A stretch of 64,000 nucleotides of DNA from Rossellomorea pakistanensis. GTDB lineage: Bacteria > Bacillota > Bacilli > Bacillales > Bacillaceae_B. This document shows, one piece after another, positions 52,955 through 61,486 of the stretch (position 1 is its first letter; the number at the start of each line of letters is the position of its first letter). Made by a program: the position numbers and the translations under genes. The DNA is taken from NCBI RefSeq assembly GCF_016908495.1, contig NZ_JAFBDZ010000002.1, forward strand, positions 434,001 through 498,000, given 5' to 3'. The notes under the pieces are model-generated. The model had not been told where the DNA came from. It did not search any database and saw only the letters and a list, made by a program, of their open reading frames with translations.

Positions 52955-53875
52955 GTGAAACTATTATCTATTATTAAGGATGAAAAACCATATTTAGGAT
53001 TGAAAATAGAGAATGTGATTGTTGATTTACAGGTAGCCTTATCGATAGTAAAGGATGAAAAAATCCCCACTACAGTTATGGAAGTTATTGAGGGTGGGGA
53101 ATCTGTCTTATCAAATCTTAGGAAGTATTTAAACAGTCTCGATCTATCTCATGATCGATCATATGTATTTAATGAAGAAGATATAAAATGGGGTCCATGT
53201 GTCACACATCCTAATAAAATGATTTGTGTGGGGCTCAACTATCGTAAACATGCTGACGAAACAAATGCAATCTATCCTGAAGTCCCTATTCTCTTTAACA
53301 AGTTCAATAATACATTAACGGGCCATCATAGTGATATTGCTATTCCTAAAGTTACCGAAAAGCTTGACTATGAAGTCGAGCTTGGCGTAGTTATTGGTAA
53401 GAAGGCTAAGAATGTTTCAAAAGAGAACGCATTGCAATATGTATTTGGCTATTGTACAGTAAACGACTTATCTGCAAGAGATTTGCAGCTTCAAACTCCA
53501 CAATGGATGATTGGCAAAACCTGTGATGATTTTAGTCCGATTGGACCTTACTTAGTGACTTCGGATGAGGTGATCGACCCTCAGAATTTAACTTTAAAGA
53601 CAATCGTCAATGGAGAAGTCAGGCAGCATTCAAACACTTCCGATATGATATTCCCAATTGCTGATATTATCAGTTACATTTCAAAGCATATGACATTAGT
53701 TCCTGGGGATCTTATTTTTACTGGAACACCTGAAGGAGTCGTTTTAGGGCTGCCGGAAGATCAACAACACTATCTGAAACATCATGATATTGTCACTGTA
53801 GAAGTAGAAGGCTTAGGAAGGTTAACCAACACAATGAAAGACGAGAAGAAAGAATTTCATAGGGTCTCTTCTTGA
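52955..53875 (+). CDS. FAH family hydrolase, probable 2,4-diketo-3-deoxy-L-fuconate hydrolase
   Basis: A 306-residue fumarylacetoacetate hydrolase-type enzyme (ICVGLNYRKHADET, DYEVELGVVIGKKA, VNDLSARDLQ, IFTGTPEGV) with the metal-binding Glu/Glu/Asp triad visible. It should cleave 2,4-diketo-3-deoxy-L-fuconate to pyruvate and lactate, the last step of the non-phosphorylating fucose route. GTG 52955 follows AGGAAAGG. Confidence 0.85.
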   Translation: MKLLSIIKDEKPYLGLKIENVIVDLQVALSIVKDEKIPTTVMEVIEGGESVLSNLRKYLNSLDLSHDRSYVFNEEDIKWGPCVTHPNKMICVGLNYRKHADETNAIYPEVPILFNKFNNTLTGHHSDIAIPKVTEKLDYEVELGVVIGKKAKNVSKENALQYVFGYCTVNDLSARDLQLQTPQWMIGKTCDDFSPIGPYLVTSDEVIDPQNLTLKTIVNGEVRQHSNTSDMIFPIADIISYISKHMTLVPGDLIFTGTPEGVVLGLPEDQQHYLKHHDIVTVEVEGLGRLTNTMKDEKKEFHRVSS

Positions 53876-53918
53876 AGGTGAATAGAAAATAAATCTTTTT
53901 TAGAAAGGAATCGTCATT

Positions 53919-54350
53919 ATGTTAAAAGGCATCCCGTCTATTCTTTCTCCTGAATTAATGAAAGTCCTTTTAGAGATGGGACACGGAGACGAAATTGTAT
54001 TAGCGGATGGAAATTTTCCGTCTGCAAGTTGTGCTCAAAAATTGGTTCGATGTGATGGACACAATGTTTCTGAAATGTTAGATGCCATATTAAAGTTTTT
54101 TCCTCTTGATTCGTATAGCGAATTTCCAGCTTCCTTAATGGAAGTTGTATCCGGTGATCATCCGAAACCAGTTATTTGGAATGAGTATAAGTCCATTATT
54201 CAGGAGTATGAGGACTCATTCTCTGACTTTGAGATAGTAGAACGATACGAATTTTATAAACGGGCAAAGCATGCATTTGCGATTATTGCTACAAGTGAGA
54301 GAGAGCAATACGCAAATGTAATCTTAAAAAAAGGAGTTATACGAGGATGA
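53919..54350 (+). CDS. fucU: L-fucose mutarotase
   Basis: A 143-residue protein of the RbsD/FucU family (MLKGIPSILSPELMKVLLEM, GHGDEIVLADGNFP and FYKRAKHAFAIIATSE, with the His and Tyr residues of the active site). It interconverts alpha- and beta-L-fucose, supplying the anomer used by the dehydrogenase. It is the last gene of the operon and converges with the GntR regulator. Its presence is the best single argument that the pathway is for L-fucose. Confidence 0.92.
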   Translation: MLKGIPSILSPELMKVLLEMGHGDEIVLADGNFPSASCAQKLVRCDGHNVSEMLDAILKFFPLDSYSEFPASLMEVVSGDHPKPVIWNEYKSIIQEYEDSFSDFEIVERYEFYKRAKHAFAIIATSEREQYANVILKKGVIRG

Positions 54351-54396
54351 AAAAATCCGAAATCTCTTCTTATATGATGTTTTCAAGACCATTAGA

Positions 54397-54433
54397 GTTG
54401 AATTGAAAAAACATGTATCTATTTCAATTCAAC
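54397..54433. terminator. Hairpin between fucU and gntR
   Basis: GTTGAATTGAAA at 54397-54408 pairs perfectly with TTTCAATTCAAC at 54422-54433. The second arm contains the last codons of the gntR-type gene. T runs are short, so termination is uncertain. Confidence 0.5.
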
Positions 54434-55138
54434 GGTATAGGAGAACTTATCCCCTCTGGCGATTGTCGTAGTATATTCAATGACAGAATCGTGTTCATAG
54501 GTAGTTCGCTCAAGCATTAGGCTAGGCATATTTTCGGAAATCTGCAGGTGAATGGCTTCGTGAGGTCTGGTTGAAACCGCTCTAAAGGTTTCCGTCGCCT
54601 TAGTAATCTTTACACCGTAATATTCACGGAAAATTTCGTACATTGGTTTCGTTTCGAGCAGTTCTTTTGTTAATCCATCAAAACGAGATGCAGGAAGATA
54701 GGTAGTTTCATAAAGCATCGGCTCTCCGTTCGCTAGTCGAAGTCGAGTTAATTTATAAATGTTCTCGCTCTTACTAAGGCTCATTTTTTTAGAAATTTTG
54801 GCATCACAGGTTGTTCGCTCAAAAAAAATTACTTGAGAGCTTGGTATTTTACCCGCCTTTTTCATTTCGTCTGTGAAACTATAAAAATGGACCAAGCTTT
54901 GATTGTATATTTTCGGAGAGACAAAAGTACCTTTTCCATGGACCTTATAAATATAGCCATCTCGCTCTAATGATTGCAGTGTTTGGCGTACAGTCGTTCG
55001 GCTAACAGTATATTTTTCACAAAGTTCTCTTTCAGATGGCAACTTTTCATGTTCTTTAAGGCTACCTAATTCAATTTGCTCAAGGATTACATCCTTTAAT
55101 TGGAAATATAGAGGTAATCTAGGATCTTTTATGTTCAT
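54419..55138 (-). CDS. GntR family regulator with UTRA domain
   Basis: A 239-residue regulator: GntR winged helix (LPLYFQLKDVILEQIELGSL, PSERELCEKYTVSRTTVRQ) and a UTRA ligand domain (TRLRLANGEPMLYETTYLP). This class usually represses sugar-catabolic genes and is released by a phosphorylated or free sugar. It lies between the fuc operon and the lyase gene, so it likely controls both. TATCAA-GAAA-TTGATA at 55150-55165 in its leader may be an autoregulatory site. Confidence 0.88.
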   Translation of the reverse strand: MNIKDPRLPLYFQLKDVILEQIELGSLKEHEKLPSERELCEKYTVSRTTVRQTLQSLERDGYIYKVHGKGTFVSPKIYNQSLVHFYSFTDEMKKAGKIPSSQVIFFERTTCDAKISKKMSLSKSENIYKLTRLRLANGEPMLYETTYLPASRFDGLTKELLETKPMYEIFREYYGVKITKATETFRAVSTRPHEAIHLQISENMPSLMLERTTYEHDSVIEYTTTIARGDKFSYTVELK

Positions 55139-55149
55139 ATAATTCTCCT

Positions 55150-55165
55150 TATCAAGAAATTGATA
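55150..55165. promoter_or_regulatory. Palindrome in the gntR leader, possible operator
   Basis: TATCAA and TTGATA flank a 4-bp GAAA spacer, between the likely -10 (TATAAT on the minus strand, near 55185) and the ribosome binding site of the GntR-type gene. It is placed for autorepression. The remaining 395-bp gap to the lyase gene shows no other clear site. Confidence 0.45.
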
Positions 55166-55533
55166 TTATCTCATAACACTTCTATTATAGCGATTAAGAA
55201 CTGTGCATTCTATAAATTTGGATCTGTAAAATTGGATAAATCGGTGAGTAGAGTGCCTTGGTCAAAACGCTTATTGTATTTATTCATCACCATCAACTTT
55301 CTATAAATGAGATGGCCACAAGCTTCTCTTATAGCAATTTACTAACAATAGGAACCTGAAATTATTGTGAAAAGATGAATTTATTTTCTCTTGAACCATC
55401 TTTTTATTTTAGTGAATCCCATCCTTTTGATATCCACATCAAGACGACTAACTTCAAAGATGACATGAAATTTCCAAGATAAATGTGACACAAAGATCTA
55501 TTTATATACCCTTATAAGAGAGGATGTTTTTAA

Positions 55534-58500
55534 TTGAAGACGTATAAAAGATTACTTGGTTATTCGTCAATGTCCTTATTTTTGATTATATTATTAGCTT
55601 TTACCTTAAATAATAGCTCACAAGCGGCTGAGTCAAATGATTATAAAAAATTAAGGGATAAGTGGGTTACTAAGTTAACTGGGGGTCCAACTCTAAATGT
55701 AGAGGACCCAGATATAGCCCAGTCTGTCCATAATCTTACCAAAAATGCTACACATAATTGGGAAGATATGAACGTATCAGAAAGCAGAAATTACTTATGG
55801 AGCGATTTATCCAATAATAATGACCCTTTTACGATAACGGAAAGTTATAATCGTTTGAGAGACATGGCACTTGCCTATACGACAAAGGGCTCCACGGTTT
55901 ATGAGAACGATAAGTTAAAACAAGATATCGTTTCAGGATTAGACTGGTTGTATGAGAATCGATACAATGAATCCAAAAGCGAAACAGGAAACTGGTGGCA
56001 TTGGGAAATTGGGTCACCCATGGCTCTATCGGATCTATTAATTTTAATGGATGAAGAATTGTCTCCTAAACAAAAAGAAAATTATATTAAAGCTATCGAT
56101 CGATTTGTACCCGATCCAACAAGAAGAACGAATTATTGGTCACTGATAGAAACAGGAGCAAACAGGATTGATAAGTCGTTAATCGTGATTAAACGTGGAA
56201 TTACAGAAGAAAACGAAGAAAAAATTCTTCAAGGGCAAAGGGCATTAGGTCAAGTTTTTCTTTATACCACTAAAGGGGATGGATTTTATCTAGATGGATC
56301 ATTTATCCAACATAATAATGTTGCCTATAACGGAAGCTATGGATATGTATTGATCGACCATCTAGCAGATATTTTGTACTTACTTCAGGACTCACCATGG
56401 AAGGTAACAGACCCCAATCTAAGTAATGTTTATAGTTGGATCAGAGACTCTTATGAACCTCTTATTTTCGAAGGGGTCATGATGGATATGGTGCGGGGAA
56501 GAGCGATTTCCAGGGAAGCATGGCAAGATTATCGTATAGGAAGAGAGATGGCAGCAACCTTACTTCTACTCACGAAAACTTCTCCCCAAAATGAAGCAGA
56601 TTATATTAAAAGTATGGTTAAATCGTGGTTAGACAATGCCGATCAATTCAAAAATTTTTATCAAAATGTAAAGGTTAATGATATTTCACTTATCAAAGAA
56701 TTATTAAGTGATAAAACCACCAGCGCTAAAGAATATGGTAATTTTCATAAACAATTCTCTGCTATGGATCGTGTCGTCCATTGGGGAAAAGGTTTTGCCT
56801 TTGGTATTAGCATGAGTTCCAAACGGATATCAAATTATGAACTAGGAAATCAAGAGAATTTAAGAGGTTGGTACACAGGGCAAGGGATGACCTACCTCTA
56901 TAACGAGGACATCACTCAATATAATGATAACTTCTGGCCAAATATCGACCATTATCGTCTCCCGGGAACCACATCTGATGGTCTAACACGAAAAAGCGGG
57001 GCGACCAGTCAATCATGGGTAGGAGGATCCTCCATTGATAATCTTTATGGTGTTGTAGGAATGGAATTAGATCCTACAATTAAGACAGAAGATGGAAATC
57101 AAGCATCTACATTAAAAGGGAAAAAGTCATGGTTTATGTTTGACGATGAAATAGTAGCGTTAGGTTCTGGTATTTCAAGTTCCTCTGGGAACAAGGTCGA
57201 AACGATTGTGGAGAATCGCAAACTAAATGAAGAAGGAGATAACGCTCTAACCGTTGATGGGGAAGTTCAAAATTCAAGCCTATCTTGGGAGGAAACCCTT
57301 CAAAATGTTGATTGGGCACATCTTGAAGGAACTACCAAAAACGCTGATATCGGTTACTATTTCCCTGATACCCCTAACCTTACAGGTACACGTGAGGAGC
57401 GTACGAATGAATGGTCTCTTATAAATAAACTGCCAGAGTTCGCTACATATGAGCCTGGCACTCGTAATTTCCTATCTTTGGCCATTGAACATGATAAAAA
57501 TCCTATCAATGATGATTATTCTTATGTATTATTACCTAACAAGAGTACAGACCAAACAAGCTTATACAGTCAAAACCCTGATATCAACATCCTTAGTAAT
57601 ACTTCAGATGTTCAAGCTGTTCAAGAAAAAAAGTTGGGGATTACAGCCATAAATTTTTGGGGGAAATCTGAAATAGGTACTGTATCTACAGAAGGACCAG
57701 CTTCTGTCATGATGAAAGAAGACGGAAACCAGTTAAAAATATCCGTGTCGGATCCCACTCAAAATCAAGGGAAAGTAACTGTACAATTTGACCATGCAGC
57801 TGTTTCCGTTTTAAACAAGGATGAAAATGTAAATATCGTGAGTATGGCTCCTCTTGTGGTGGAGGTATTCACTAGTGGTAGTAAAGGAAAAACGTACTCA
57901 GCAACTTTTGAATATGTTCCCACAGTTAATGAGTTAGACGAGGCTATTAACTTAGGATATCAAAAAGGATGGATTACAAATAACGGAGTTTTACAAAGCT
58001 TACAAGCTACTGTTAACAACATCCAAAAACATCAAGATAGCCATAAAAAAGTAATAAAAGGGCTTAAGACCTTAGAAAATAAGGTTCATGAGCATAAGGG
58101 TAAAAAAATAGATTCATATTTTTCAGACCTTCTTTTAAAAGCGCTAAGTCGATTATCTGGCGAAAAGCTTAAATACGATGGTCCCTCCGATTGGGCAAAG
58201 AATATTGCAGTTAATAAAAATGCCAGAGCTTCTTCCAGCGAAGTTGATTACCTATCTTCTGATTTGGCTTTTGACGAAGACTTCTCATCGAGATGGTCAT
58301 CAAACCGTACAGACAATGAGTGGATTTCTGTCGACTTAGGGGACACCTATCCTATACAAAAAGTCAACCTTCATTGGGAGGCCGCTTACGCTAAAAAATA
58401 TAAACTCCAACTCTCTACAGACGGAGAGAATTGGGAAGATGTCTATTTCTCAGAAAGTGGTGATGGTGGACTAGATACCATTACTATTCCCACCCAAGAA

Positions 58501-58599
58501 GCCAGATATGTTCGTATGCTTGGAGTTGAAAGAGCGACTAAATACGGCTATTCCCTGTTCGAGTTTGAAGTATACCAATCCAATCCATTTGAAATGTAG
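55534..58599 (+). CDS. Secreted family 8 polysaccharide lyase with discoidin-like domain
   Basis: A 1021-residue secreted enzyme: signal peptide (1-32), alpha/alpha toroid domain with NWWHWEIGSPMAL and the catalytic triad spacing of hyaluronate lyases (Asn210 in GANRID, His260 and Tyr269 in QHNNVAYNGSYG, exactly 50 and 9 apart), then beta-sandwich domains (about 410-790). A helical linker and a C-terminal F5/8 type C (CBM32-like) domain at about 885-1015 follow. It would depolymerise hyaluronan, chondroitin or a similar uronic-acid polymer by beta-elimination. TTG start behind AGAGAGG. Confidence 0.92.
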   Translation: MKTYKRLLGYSSMSLFLIILLAFTLNNSSQAAESNDYKKLRDKWVTKLTGGPTLNVEDPDIAQSVHNLTKNATHNWEDMNVSESRNYLWSDLSNNNDPFTITESYNRLRDMALAYTTKGSTVYENDKLKQDIVSGLDWLYENRYNESKSETGNWWHWEIGSPMALSDLLILMDEELSPKQKENYIKAIDRFVPDPTRRTNYWSLIETGANRIDKSLIVIKRGITEENEEKILQGQRALGQVFLYTTKGDGFYLDGSFIQHNNVAYNGSYGYVLIDHLADILYLLQDSPWKVTDPNLSNVYSWIRDSYEPLIFEGVMMDMVRGRAISREAWQDYRIGREMAATLLLLTKTSPQNEADYIKSMVKSWLDNADQFKNFYQNVKVNDISLIKELLSDKTTSAKEYGNFHKQFSAMDRVVHWGKGFAFGISMSSKRISNYELGNQENLRGWYTGQGMTYLYNEDITQYNDNFWPNIDHYRLPGTTSDGLTRKSGATSQSWVGGSSIDNLYGVVGMELDPTIKTEDGNQASTLKGKKSWFMFDDEIVALGSGISSSSGNKVETIVENRKLNEEGDNALTVDGEVQNSSLSWEETLQNVDWAHLEGTTKNADIGYYFPDTPNLTGTREERTNEWSLINKLPEFATYEPGTRNFLSLAIEHDKNPINDDYSYVLLPNKSTDQTSLYSQNPDINILSNTSDVQAVQEKKLGITAINFWGKSEIGTVSTEGPASVMMKEDGNQLKISVSDPTQNQGKVTVQFDHAAVSVLNKDENVNIVSMAPLVVEVFTSGSKGKTYSATFEYVPTVNELDEAINLGYQKGWITNNGVLQSLQATVNNIQKHQDSHKKVIKGLKTLENKVHEHKGKKIDSYFSDLLLKALSRLSGEKLKYDGPSDWAKNIAVNKNARASSSEVDYLSSDLAFDEDFSSRWSSNRTDNEWISVDLGDTYPIQKVNLHWEAAYAKKYKLQLSTDGENWEDVYFSESGDGGLDTITIPTQEARYVRMLGVERATKYGYSLFEFEVYQSNPFEM

Positions 58600-58692
58600 T
58601 AAATAACAAAATAAAATTCTAAAGTCTTTGACTAAATAAAACGTCATTGCTAATGATTTATCCTTACCCTCCGAAAGTAGGAATAATATTGA

Positions 58693-58730
58693 AAAAGGAG
58701 CAATTCCCTCTAGAGGGGAATGCTCCTTTT
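58693..58730. terminator. Bidirectional terminator after lyase gene
   Basis: AAAAGGAGCAATTCCC pairs with GGGGAATGCTCCTTTT across a short loop, with T-rich ends both ways. Confidence 0.85.
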
Positions 58731-58801
58731 CTTTCGGACTAGGATTGCTATGGATAAATATATATTTCAATATTCGTTTACACTATTTAATATATATAAT
58801 A

Positions 58802-58839
58802 AACCTGTTTTATTTAATAATCTTCTTTCAAAACAGGTT
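58802..58839 (-). terminator. Possible terminator of the M60 operon
   Basis: AACCTGTTTT at 58802-58811 and AAAACAGGTT at 58830-58839 form a 10-bp stem about 40 bp past the end of the minus-strand M60 gene. The T tract is interrupted. Confidence 0.5.
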
Positions 58840-58880
58840 CTTATATTGAAAGACCAAAGTTTTAATCCTTACTTTTGATA

Positions 58881-61340
58881 CTATTTTTTCTCTTCCCTTA
58901 AAAGCCAAATTTCTGTTTCAGGCTCATCCAGGTTTAGATTATTTATATATGTTTGAGCATCCTCTGAGCAGTAAATTCCCCATTTAGAGAAAAACTCAAG
59001 TAAATTATTTCCTGATTTTTGGGAGGCAACAGTAACAAATGTATCAATCATCTCCTGATTTGTTTTAGGGAGCTGTTTATCAGGCATCTCTCTATAAGCT
59101 GTAAAAATGCTTGTATAGAACTCCCAGCCGTAAACCATTCTTAGTTGCTGGAACATGACCAACCTTTCAAAGTTCCCAAGTTCCTTGTATAGCTTCTGAG
59201 GATTAGGATCCATGACAAACTCCAAAGCTCTGTCATACGAATCTTTTCCATTGGTAACAACTAAAAGACGAGAGGGGTTATTAAACTTTTCTTGTGTTAG
59301 GAGGGAGAAAAGATTAACTGTCACTTCCCCAAGGTCTCCCCAGGTCCATGGTGCTTGCTGATATTCATGTCCTATTTCATGCCAAAACCCCCAAGCATCA
59401 TTCTTGATATATGTTTCATTAACTATGGATGCAGCATAATTAGTCGAACCATATTCAATCGGTGCCATAATAGGATTTCCTGCATGCATTAATCCTCCTT
59501 TGATTTGTTTATCCAACACAATTCGGAAGGGGATAGGATACTTTTTATTAGGCATATCATTTTTTGAATCCAGGCCAGCGAGTCTATCATAACTAGCAAC
59601 TATTTCATCCCAGAGAGCAACGACTTGGAGAGGATCTTCCAGTTCCAAAAGGTATTTAGATGGAATGGTGATAATTAATTTTTCTCCTTTTAACTCACCG
59701 AAAGGGACGACTTCTCCTCTTTCCCTTATTTTATCCCACTCTTGTTTCGTTGTTTTCCCTATTTCATAAAAAGGAGCTTCAATTGCCCCGCTGATTGAAA
59801 ACTCCACTTGCTGTTCTGGAGTATCGGTCATCATCGGAATAAAATAAATTAAACCACCGTATGGACTGCTGATCACGTTCTTACCAGGAGACAGTTTTTT
59901 GAAATGCACAAGGTTAGGCACCCTTTTCCACTCAGACAATCCATTTAGTTCATCATCGTGTGAGCCAATTTGAACACTTACATTCTCAACACCTTCAGGA
60001 ACATTAATGGTAACGTCTTTACCTGGTGAAGCATATAAACCGGTACTGATCCAGTTTTTGCTTGGCAATGCTCTTGTATACATAAGGTCAGGGTTTTGAA
60101 GATTTATCGATATTTTTTTGTTTTTAACAGGTTGTGCGGTTTCCGATACTTCACCGGGAAATTCATCAGCATAAGGCGACTTTTCATTTCCGGCGTCTAT
60201 GGTGAAATGACTAAATTGAAAGTTTAAGAGAGAGTTACGATAAGGCATTTCTCCTCTTTTAACGGGAAACTGAACCTTTCCATATGAAGCCGCTTCTTTC
60301 ATTGCCCAATCATAGAGTGGGGAGTCTGATGTTAAAGATTCTAGTGTCTCTGTTAATACACTTAGTAAAAGGCTTTGCTTTTTTGTGTTATCTGTTCCGG
60401 TAGGGCCCATATTTATATCTTCATAGTCCAGAATGCCTTGTTCGATTTGTTTTCCTTCTCTTAATCTATTTATTGCGTGATTCTCTTGGATAGTATCTAA
60501 TGTTAGTTCACTTGTAGTTCCAACCGGATAAGTTTTGTTGTTAAGTAAAGATAAGCCCATACGATTTAATAGTTTTTGAACAGGGTAATGCTGGCTGATT
60601 CGAATACCTCTCCAGTTTCCAAGCTGTGCTCTCTTTTCTACAGGTGTGTTCCTTGTAATTCCTTCTAAACTCCCACCGTTTATCGCCGCAATAATATTTC
60701 CGCCTTGTTGAACATATTTTGCAAGATGAGAAACTTCATCCTGTTTAACGGTTTCATCAATAATAGCCACCGTATATTTATTCGGATTTAACGCTTTCCT
60801 ATCCCATTTATCAACCTTCACGATTTCGATTGGAAGTGAGGAGTCGATAGTGAATTCTTCTGAATTGGTTACTATTCTTAACATTTTATTTTGGTCTAAT
60901 GCTTCTTCATATCGACCTGTGTATCTTGTTCCTTTGCCGTTATTTAAGTTAGCTTCCTCTGTTAACCAAAGTAGTGTATTTCGTGCAAGTAGGCTTAATG
61001 GATCATCATTATTTTTTAAAGAGAAATATTTTTGATCACCGGCTAGAACAATTCTTCCATCCCCAAAGCGAGATGCTGCTATATTAGGGACAGCCTCAGG
61101 AACATTGACAGGAAACGCCTCTTCACTTAAAGCGGTAACACCACCACTTCCTGGAACAACAGGGAGTCCCTCTAATCCCTTTGTGAAAGTATCATAATCT
61201 TTTTCTAATAAAGAGGGAGTCTGTCCCCTAGGGCTGATAGGAGTATGAATACTGGCAGTTCCTATAGAAGGAAGTAACGCTGTAGCTAGCAAAATAAAGG
61301 TCAAGCATAAACAGAATCTTTTCTTTAAGGAGGTTCTCAT
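58881..61340 (-). CDS. Secreted M60 family metallopeptidase, paralogue 1
   Basis: An 819-residue secreted protein: signal peptide (about 1-30), an N-terminal domain (35-330) that resembles a ThuA/glutaminase-like flavodoxin fold, a beta-rich middle part, and a C-terminal M60 peptidase domain with HEIGHEYQQAPWTWGDLGE. His654 and His658 with Glu655 form the zinc site, and Glu672 is the likely third ligand. M60 enzymes cleave O-glycosylated mucin-type proteins. ATG 61340 follows AGGTGA; the frame opens at 61370 without a site. It is the second gene after its paralogue. Confidence 0.9.
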   Translation of the reverse strand: MRTSLKKRFCLCLTFILLATALLPSIGTASIHTPISPRGQTPSLLEKDYDTFTKGLEGLPVVPGSGGVTALSEEAFPVNVPEAVPNIAASRFGDGRIVLAGDQKYFSLKNNDDPLSLLARNTLLWLTEEANLNNGKGTRYTGRYEEALDQNKMLRIVTNSEEFTIDSSLPIEIVKVDKWDRKALNPNKYTVAIIDETVKQDEVSHLAKYVQQGGNIIAAINGGSLEGITRNTPVEKRAQLGNWRGIRISQHYPVQKLLNRMGLSLLNNKTYPVGTTSELTLDTIQENHAINRLREGKQIEQGILDYEDINMGPTGTDNTKKQSLLLSVLTETLESLTSDSPLYDWAMKEAASYGKVQFPVKRGEMPYRNSLLNFQFSHFTIDAGNEKSPYADEFPGEVSETAQPVKNKKISINLQNPDLMYTRALPSKNWISTGLYASPGKDVTINVPEGVENVSVQIGSHDDELNGLSEWKRVPNLVHFKKLSPGKNVISSPYGGLIYFIPMMTDTPEQQVEFSISGAIEAPFYEIGKTTKQEWDKIRERGEVVPFGELKGEKLIITIPSKYLLELEDPLQVVALWDEIVASYDRLAGLDSKNDMPNKKYPIPFRIVLDKQIKGGLMHAGNPIMAPIEYGSTNYAASIVNETYIKNDAWGFWHEIGHEYQQAPWTWGDLGEVTVNLFSLLTQEKFNNPSRLLVVTNGKDSYDRALEFVMDPNPQKLYKELGNFERLVMFQQLRMVYGWEFYTSIFTAYREMPDKQLPKTNQEMIDTFVTVASQKSGNNLLEFFSKWGIYCSEDAQTYINNLNLDEPETEIWLLREEKK

Positions 61341-61381
61341 TTTTTCACCTAATTTCATTATATTTTTCATAAGTAACCCAA

Positions 61382-61475
61382 TGGGCTGTCCCGAAAATCA
61401 AGGTGTCAGGAACCCCCTCAATCTCTATATCTGACAAATAAAGTGGTTCCGGATCCCTTTTGGGACAGCTTTATT
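61382..61475 (-). repeat. Inverted-repeat element A, copy 2
   Basis: GGGCTGTCCCGAAAATCAAG then GTGTCAGGAACC on one side, and GGTTCCGGATCCC then TTTTGGGACAGC on the other. Reverse-complemented, its arms match the element at 20827-20941 (GCTGTCCCA, GGTCCGGAACCACT and GGTTCCTGAC). It lies between the two M60 genes and may act as an internal terminator or mRNA end-protecting hairpin. Confidence 0.75.
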
Positions 61476-61486
61476 GGGGAAATATG

